A DNA stretch of 64,000 nt, taken from Symbiodinium natans (taxonomy: Eukaryota; Sar; Dinophyceae; Suessiales; Symbiodiniaceae). Each line of letters opens with the position of its first letter. The first letter of the stretch is position 1. The stretch covers positions 42,991 through 106,990 of the forward strand of contig CAJNDS010000600.1 of NCBI GenBank assembly GCA_905221605.1, given 5' to 3'. Below are positions 61,240 through 64,000 of the stretch, piece after piece. The notes under the pieces were generated by a model. The model was not told where the DNA came from, searched no databases, and was given only the letters and a program-made list of their open reading frames with translations. Both the position numbers and the translations under genes were made by a program.

Positions 61240-62399
61240 TTCAATCCTACGCAGAATCCAAGCGAAGTGTCCGAGGCTGCCTCCGTTGATCTTGAAGGCC
61301 CAGGAGAAGATTGATTGGGGATCGGGGGTTCTATCGACTGAGAGCTGTGAAACACTCAGCTCTTCAGAGCTGTCGCCAGTTCGAACAGATGCTTCTCTGT
61401 AGCTACCTCGTAGACCCCGTGATAGATCACGGCTTTCTCAGGTGGGCGTGAGCAGTGATTGGAATCATAGGTTTGGGCTTTGGTTTTATGCTTTCTAGTA
61501 AGTCTACCAGCTTTGTTGTTGGGGCGACACGTCACCAAGAAAGTGTGTTTCACGGTGCAGAGGCGACTTCAGCGGTGACGAAGGTGAAAGGTTGAGCTGC
61601 GACTGATAGTGGTTTCAATCATTCCCTTGACAGCACTGACGTACCTTAAGCCCAGTGTCTGCTCAGCTGCCCTGCCAGGTACAGCGATGCCCGTGGCCGC
61701 AGCGTACTGCAGATATGGCCTTGCAACGGGAGGTCCCGCCAGCGGGTTGGGGTGGGATGGTTGGTTTAGTGTGGAGGGTGTTGGGTTGAGTGGTTCGATG
61801 TTGTGGCATCTGTTGCAGGATCCTGACACATCCCAACATAGACCCTCGCAAGCCCACCCCTGAAGCCAACGCCAAGCCTAGAGGTATCTAGAGGTGGGAA
61901 ATGCTCCATGCTGCGCAAGACTGCGTGCTGTGGTTCAAATCTCTAAACTTATAACCCTGTAACCAGACCCTCGACGAATGTACATCCCTTCTGTTGTATT
62001 GAGGCCCAAGGTTTCGACGTGGCGAGGTTGTGGGGTGCTTTCTTCCAAATTTAACGGACAGGGTTCATAGTTGACTAAGCTGCTCCAGGCTCTGCGATGG
62101 AATTCCAGGGTGGTCTCTCTCTGTAGGTCAGTTAGTCTTTGCCTGGGATGACGCCCGACCGATTCGAGAGCACTGTTCGGCGCCTGATCCAGATCGGTGC
62201 ACCCAAGGTGGCCTGGCAGGCGTTTAATGAGATCCCATGTGCCATTTCGCAACAACAAGACTTGCTCTAGAAGGGATTAGCTGTACACTAAAGAAATAGG
62301 AATAAACCCTAAACCCTAAACCCTAAACCCTAAACCCTAAGCCCCTAAAAACCCTAAAAACGTATACACCCATAGATTTTGGTAGGGCCCTCCCCCTCA
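61240..62399. other. Intergenic stretch
   Basis: No gene called. Minus-strand ORFs at 61,356-61,553 (HTFLVTCRPNNKAGRLTR) and 61,935-62,258 (LLLRNGTWDLIKRLPGHL) look mildly protein-like but lack supporting signals. A single CCCTAAA tract lies at 62,303-62,345, the only one after 58.3 kb. Confidence 0.4.
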
Positions 62400-63811
62400 G
62401 TCTTGCTCATTGAGGTCTATGTAATGCTACTGATTTTGTGCTGGCATTTGAAAATCGACCTTCCGTCTACTCCGGGGCCATGCCAAGTCCTCGAGCTCTT
62501 CGCCGGTCGAGCTCGCATATCTCGTTTGGGCACATCTCTGGGTCTAAGTTGTCATGCGCACGATGCAACTTATGACACTGGCAGATCGATTGGTGCATCC
62601 GCTATGAATATCAACACAGCAGCAGGATTCACGTCAGGCACCTATTTCACAATGTCTGTGTGTGTGCCTGCTCCCAAGCTTTTGGTGTCTCATGTGCCTT
62701 CGAGCTGTTGTTTAGGTTGGCGATCTTATCAATTTTGTCTTCGTGTGATGATGATTTGATCACAATCGCTGGGCTGGTCTGCTCAACTTGGGTGCAAGTA
62801 AACGCCGGGACCTCTGGCAGGGACGTCCTCAACCCGATGGGTCGGGTGCATTTGCCCAGCGTTGCTTCCGCCAACGTGATGACAAGCAGGTGCTGCGGCA
62901 TGTTTCATTGTGGCAGACTTGGGGGGTAGGGGGGGGGGGGGGAGGTTGGGCTCATGTTTGACGCCAGGCTTATTCTCTTGCTGCTGACTATCCAGTTAGC
63001 CGGTGGGGTTTGGCTGCTCGAGCAGCCCATCAGCAGCATTGTGAACCTGCACGATCGGTTCATCTGGCTGCTCAGGGTTTTGTCCCGTGCTGGGCTTCAA
63101 GTGACCTGATTGGAGCCAGCTTTTATTTTTTGTTCTGTTTCTAACATAGTACTTCCTGCTAGCTTGGAGGACTTCCAGCACCAACAGCCTAAGATCTACC
63201 GCCAACCGTTTTGGATGCTCAAGTATGGTGCGGGCACCTACAAGAGATCGAAAGTATGGAGCAACAGTTGGAGAGTGGTACTGTTGGCAACGGAAGCGAT
63301 CAACAAAAAGAAAGACAAATGCCTCTTTCGCACGTCCACGCAGTATATGAAGAACGGCCGGCGCTGCTTTCGAGGCAGCAAACGTTTGAAAGCGACACAG
63401 ACCTTTGCCTTAAACCTGGTGGGTTTCTTTTTGTTATTGCTTTGTGTCAGATGCTCAAAGGCGGCCTGTTTGCAAAAATTGTTTCTTAGGCAGTACCCGG
63501 CTGGCTTTGCAGCAAAAGTCCTCACCATTCGTCGTACTCTGCTGAAGCACAAGCCAAAGCTACCAACAGAACTTTGGACTGCAATTAGCAGCTTATGTAA
63601 GCCAGTGACCCAATTTGTACATCCCTCGGACCAACTGCAGGTGAAGCCCCAGTTCTCTGAGAAGCCCCTCCCGGAACTCTTCCAGGAACGCGCCTCGTCG
63701 CATGATAGTTGGCCGGATGCAGATATCGTCTCTTGTGTGGCGTATGTCCGCGCCAGCGTTCACCTTAGCTTGCCACAGGCTTGGCGGGATGTCCTGCCTA
63801 CAGCTTTGTAG
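62400..63811 (+). CDS. Dinoflagellate-expanded LELFAGRAR family protein (methyltransferase-like fold suspected)
   Basis: Exon 1 (about 62,400-62,637, after CCCCCTCAG) contains CQVLELFAGRARISRLGT and GASAMNINTAAGF; the first resembles the SAM-binding DLFAGIG-type motif of cytosine methyltransferases. An unresolved junction leads to exon 2 (to 62,889; ELLFRLAILSILSSCDDD, LVCSTWVQVNAGTSGRDV). Then intron 62,890-62,967; exon 3 62,968-63,100 (LAGGVWLLEQPISSIVNL); intron 63,101-63,187 (or 63,193); exon 4 (IYRQPFWMLKYGAGTYKR, RCFRGSKRLKATQ); probable intron 63,419-63,493; exon 5 to TAG 63,811 (YPAGFAAKVLTI, then a C-terminal tail). From memory, the order of these motifs (LELFAG, CS-W, NAGTS, EQP-SS, YRQ-FWM, K-Q-YP) matches a large family repeated in Symbiodinium-type genomes. 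Catalytic function is not demonstrated. The 5' end may be incomplete. Confidence 0.7.
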
Positions 63812-63914
63812 CCACGCAACTTTGCAATTCACTTCAATTAAACTCAGCTTGTGAGCTGGTTGCACACGCAAACACCCACGCTGGCGAAGCAAAAACGAAG
63901 CCTTAAGGGTACCA

Positions 63915-63970
63915 GACCTTGTTGTGGAGGATTTTCGTGCGTCAGACCTTGTTGTGGAGGATTTTCGTGG
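63915..63970 (+). repeat. Tandem 28-base repeat downstream of the last gene
   Basis: CAGACCTTGTTGTGGAGGAT with TTTTCGTG occurs twice, about 100 bases after the stop codon of the LELFAGRAR gene. Confidence 0.9.
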
Positions 63971-64000
63971 CTTCTGAAGGCTTTTGAGTGGCTTTTGCTC

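Noticed and set aside
1-64000. CRISPR array
   Set aside because: Tandem tracts have no unique spacers of constant length, no Cas genes are present, and the DNA is eukaryotic.
1-64000. tRNA, rRNA, U6 or dinoflagellate spliced-leader genes
   Set aside because: Looked for by eye (spliced-leader core TTTTGGCTCAAG, U6 and 5S motifs) and not found. A covariance-model scan would be needed to exclude tRNAs.

Overview
This looks like nuclear DNA of a dinoflagellate, probably Symbiodiniaceae-like. The reasons are: the plant/alveolate telomere heptamer TTTAGGG; short introns with GT-AG and also GC-AG borders; an ankyrin protein with a ubiquitin-like N-terminus of the kind repeated many times in Symbiodinium-type genomes; a dinoflagellate-expanded family with a LELFAGRAR motif; and many short foldback elements. 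No rRNA, tRNA, CRISPR array or true chromosome end was recognised.

Positions 1 to about 58,270 form one landscape. TTTAGGG or CCCTAAA tracts recur every few hundred bases in both orientations. They are mixed with about a dozen families of 80-170 bp inverted-repeat (MITE-like) elements, homopolymer G/C runs and microsatellites. Much of the unique DNA between the tracts is not random. It reads as short exons. Three genes could be recognised by joining such pieces on the minus strand: a PHO80/P-type cyclin (47,736 down to about 44,442), a ClC-type chloride channel/transporter (52,559 to 51,509) and a Ubl-ankyrin repeat protein (42,812 to 39,709). An unidentified multi-exon gene lies at 50,725 to 48,739, and about 20 further isolated exon candidates are listed. 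The telomere-type tracts therefore sit largely inside introns. In the ankyrin gene one tract is almost the whole of an 88-base GC-AG intron and is flanked by a 14-base direct repeat of exon sequence. That is the signature expected of an insertion that became an intron.

From about 58.4 kb to the end the telomere-type tracts nearly vanish and ordinary compact genes appear on the plus strand. One gene (57,785 to about 61,235) has introns of 73-119 bases plus one 322-base intron filled by a telomere tract and a foldback element; it encodes an acidic, then Pro/Ala-rich, then Lys-rich repetitive protein. A second (about 62,400 to 63,811) belongs to the LELFAGRAR family and has introns of 75-87 bases.

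The main new observation is the combination of telomere-like tracts and foldback elements acting as introns (introner-like) throughout genic DNA. Splice predictions here were made by eye. Reading frames were checked for consistency across each junction stated, but no alignment, RNA data or database search was available.
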